NCBI GenBank assembly: GCA_000310025.1
Contig: FN649739.1
Location: 2,827,081-2,891,080 of the forward strand
Length of the DNA: 64,000 bases
Origin: Ectocarpus siliculosus
Taxonomy: Eukaryota; Sar; Phaeophyceae; Ectocarpales; Ectocarpaceae
Direction of reading: 5' to 3'
The notes under the pieces were generated by a model. The model had not been told where the DNA came from. It was given only the letters and a program-made list of their open reading frames with translations, and ran no database searches. The stretch's first letter is position 1, and each line of letters opens with the position of its first letter. The position numbers were made by a program, and so were the translations under genes. Shown one piece after another: positions 61,870 through 64,000 of the stretch.

Positions 61870-63786
61870 TCACGTGTCCTCGATTGTCAAGGCGCGAGTA
61901 AACATAGGTTGTTGTAACGTGATGCAGCAAGAAACGGGGTGGTCCGAATGCAGACTTCGAAAGAAGAGGATCCCGCCCATCAAGACGATTAGATCGAACG
62001 CCTTTAACAGGGGGTGGAAAATTGACACTGCGATGTTTAAGGCTACAGACGAAGGAATACCGGCCTGAGACAAATATGACAGTGATGGTCTTGAGAAGGC
62101 ACCACCCCCCAGGCATGCATACGGCACCAGGGGGCGTTGCATGGTAACCTGTATCGGGCGTTTCACGTCGACTCAGTGTCTGCACCGCACCATGCCAAGA
62201 TCGATGTTTGCAAACACTCTTGATGGTTCAAGGGGTCGGTAAAAGTGCCATCAACAAAATTGAATTTTCTGTGCGTGGGGAACGTCGAGCCGAGAGCAAT
62301 GAAAAGCAACGAACAGACTTGCCTTGTCCTTGTAATTGTAGATCTTGTCCCTGCCCTCGAAGACGACGGTCCCTCCTTGTTGAGTGATCAGCTCTTTGTC
62401 CGGGGGGGCAAGTTTATTCCACTTGGTGACGATCTGGCGCATGTTCTGCAGCCGTAAGGTGGCGACCTCAAGGGGTCTGGAACCACGCGTCCCAAGGAAG
62501 TCGAACTCCTTAGGAGCAGGACGAACGGGGACAGGAACAAACGGGTGTAACTACCCACAAGGAATTTCTTACCTCCGGAAGAACGTCAGTCCTTCGCTCT
62601 AGTCAGCACGCGAGGGACGCGATATTGCGTGCATAATCAGGAGCAAAGCAATTCCGAGAGAGCCCTGCCATTCGCCAACAGACAAAACAGCCCTACATCC
62701 AGCTAACAACGTATGAGATGGTGATATTTCTGAGGTACCGTGGTATGTCGTAGACACCGCACACGGGCCTCTGCTTCTGCGCGCCCAGGTTTGCACGAAA
62801 GCAAACATGCACGTGCTACCGAAAAAAAAAAGGAAATATATTGTAGAACGACACAACGAGCGATGGGATTTTCACTGCGAAGCAAAGCTTCCGCGCGAGC
62901 AAAGAACTGCATACGTGCAAGTGCTGCCGAGTCGCTGCCGGAAGGACAGCTGATAGGAGTTTTCACCGCAAGCCACTAATTCTCTGCGATGCGGAGGACT
63001 TGGTTGGGGCGTATACTACCCAAATCGGGCAGTACGTAAGTAAACTAAACTTGTACATCCGACTGGGTGAGAACGATTGAGCGGTACGGTCCTGTGTTGG
63101 TCCCCCGTTTGGAATACCTTGTTGTCGACCATGCTCAGAGCGCTCGAAACCCAGTCCGCGTTCGAGTTGGGGTCTCCTACATACCCCTTCAAAACCTGAC
63201 ATAGACACGCAAACGTAGAGGTGTCCCGTTAGGTTATTGAACGTTCTTTCCGTGTCGAATGGTCTAGGGTCGCGGTCCGCGTTGCACAAGCGAGAGCTTG
63301 GAGTCCTTCAGACCCGTGCCGCCCCAGTCAGCGACTGTCGACATACCGAGGCACGATGTGCACACAAAGGCGGGCGCATCTACCGCAGTGATGCATTGAC
63401 CAGGGCACGTGCATCGGTGCAGTTATGATTAGTCTTGCCGTTTCGTTAGATTGTACTCGAAAACTCCTTGTCATAGCGGTCAACATCGACAATGATACAG
63501 CCTGCACGACAACATTTGGACGCACGCATAGAGTCGTGGGAACTTGCAGCACATTTGCCGAGCTTAAAAACACATCACCGCAACTCTTGAGTCTGCGCTC
63601 TCGCCATTGCGTGGCTTCGTGTGGATCACTATGGAAACATTGGCCAGCACCGCACTAGCACAGGGCAGGGTCGGCAGCAGCCCCGAACTCACCGCTTGGA
63701 TAGTGCCAGGCGACCTGCAGAGACGTCCGGGAGGGTTGGGATTCCACGGCGAAGTTGACGTTGGACGCCGAGACCCATGAGAACAT
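61870..63786 (-). CDS. AhpC/TSA-like (PRXL2-type) thioredoxin-fold protein, divergent or partial
   Basis: Four exons: 63786-63693, 63176-63118, 62445-62323, 62064-61870 (TGA 61872-61870), phases 1, 0, 0, total 471 nt, 156 residues. Exon 3 carries IVTKWNKLAPPDKELITQQG followed by GTVVFEGRDKIYNYKDK. This matches the C-terminal KWxK...QQGGTFIFDG...DK signature of algal and plant PRXL2/AhpC-TSA_2 proteins. The CxxC redox motif and N-terminal half of that fold are absent. Either the gene starts beyond 64000 or this is a shortened paralogue. Exon 1 could instead be only 22 nt, starting after the acceptor TCTCTGCAG near 63715. The third intron starts GCAAGT, a GC-AG intron. Exon 4 is hydrophobic (LIVLMGGILFF) and is the least certain part. 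Confidence 0.55.
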
Positions 63787-64000
63787 CAAGAAAGGACAGC
63801 ACCAAACGCATCATTGCCTTGGCGGATCGCCCCAGAAACGCTCATAGCATCGACAAGTCGCGATTTGCGCGACTCGGAAGAGGAGAGTTCTCGCCATGGC
63901 ATCCCGGGTGAAATAAGCCAGTATACTGTACCGGAAATAATTGGGAAAATGACTTCCGCAGGTGTGCCCACTGGCGTGGTTGCTATGTCGTGGTGAACGA

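Noticed and set aside
1-64000. Integrated phaeovirus, CRISPR arrays, rRNA genes or bacterial operons
   Set aside because: Looked for because the host seems to be a brown alga; no viral capsid, polymerase or histidine-kinase clusters, spacer arrays or rRNA cores were seen.

Overview
The window looks like nuclear DNA of a photosynthetic stramenopile, most likely a brown alga close to Ectocarpus. Reasons: an NB-ARC/42-residue-TPR gene of the type known from Ectocarpus, many short exons joined by GT-AG introns, a DUF2358 plastid protein with a heterokont-style presequence (signal peptide plus an AAS-F cleavage-like motif), and a Copia-type gag. No bacterial operon structure, rRNA or CRISPR was seen. 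All gene models below were assembled by eye from splice sites, reading phase and protein character. No similarity search was possible.

Layout. 1-430 is homopolymer-rich, probably artefactual contig-edge sequence. 439-5135 (-) is an NB-ARC-TPR receptor-like gene that runs off the readable sequence. 5374-9696 is a complete, young LTR retroelement with an intact gag and no visible pol, inserted just upstream of that gene. 9702-15200 is gene-poor and repeat-rich: a ~229-bp tandem array, an inverted-repeat cluster and a 774-bp TA-flanked MITE. 15219-15779 and 17235-17660 (-) are isolated exons.

19052-34411 (-) can be joined into a 16-exon gene for a ~3069-residue, mostly disordered protein, including one 3.4-kb exon. 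35338-55964 (-) can be joined into a 31-exon gene for a ~1822-residue protein with a disordered N-terminus, IQ/SFI1-like helical repeats, ankyrin repeats and a coiled-coil C-terminus. In both models every junction agrees in phase and the total length is a multiple of three. 56668-60182 (+) is a five-exon DUF2358 gene divergent from the 31-exon gene. 60555-61247 (-) is an unrecognised two-exon fragment. 61870-63786 (-) is a gene related to the C-terminal part of AhpC/TSA-like (PRXL2-type) thioredoxin-fold proteins, with one GC-AG intron.

The most interesting items are the gag-only retroelement with its repeated hairpins and polypurine-like motifs, its position beside a putative immune-receptor gene whose introns cut the TPR array at the repeat boundary, and the two very large, apparently uncharacterised genes.
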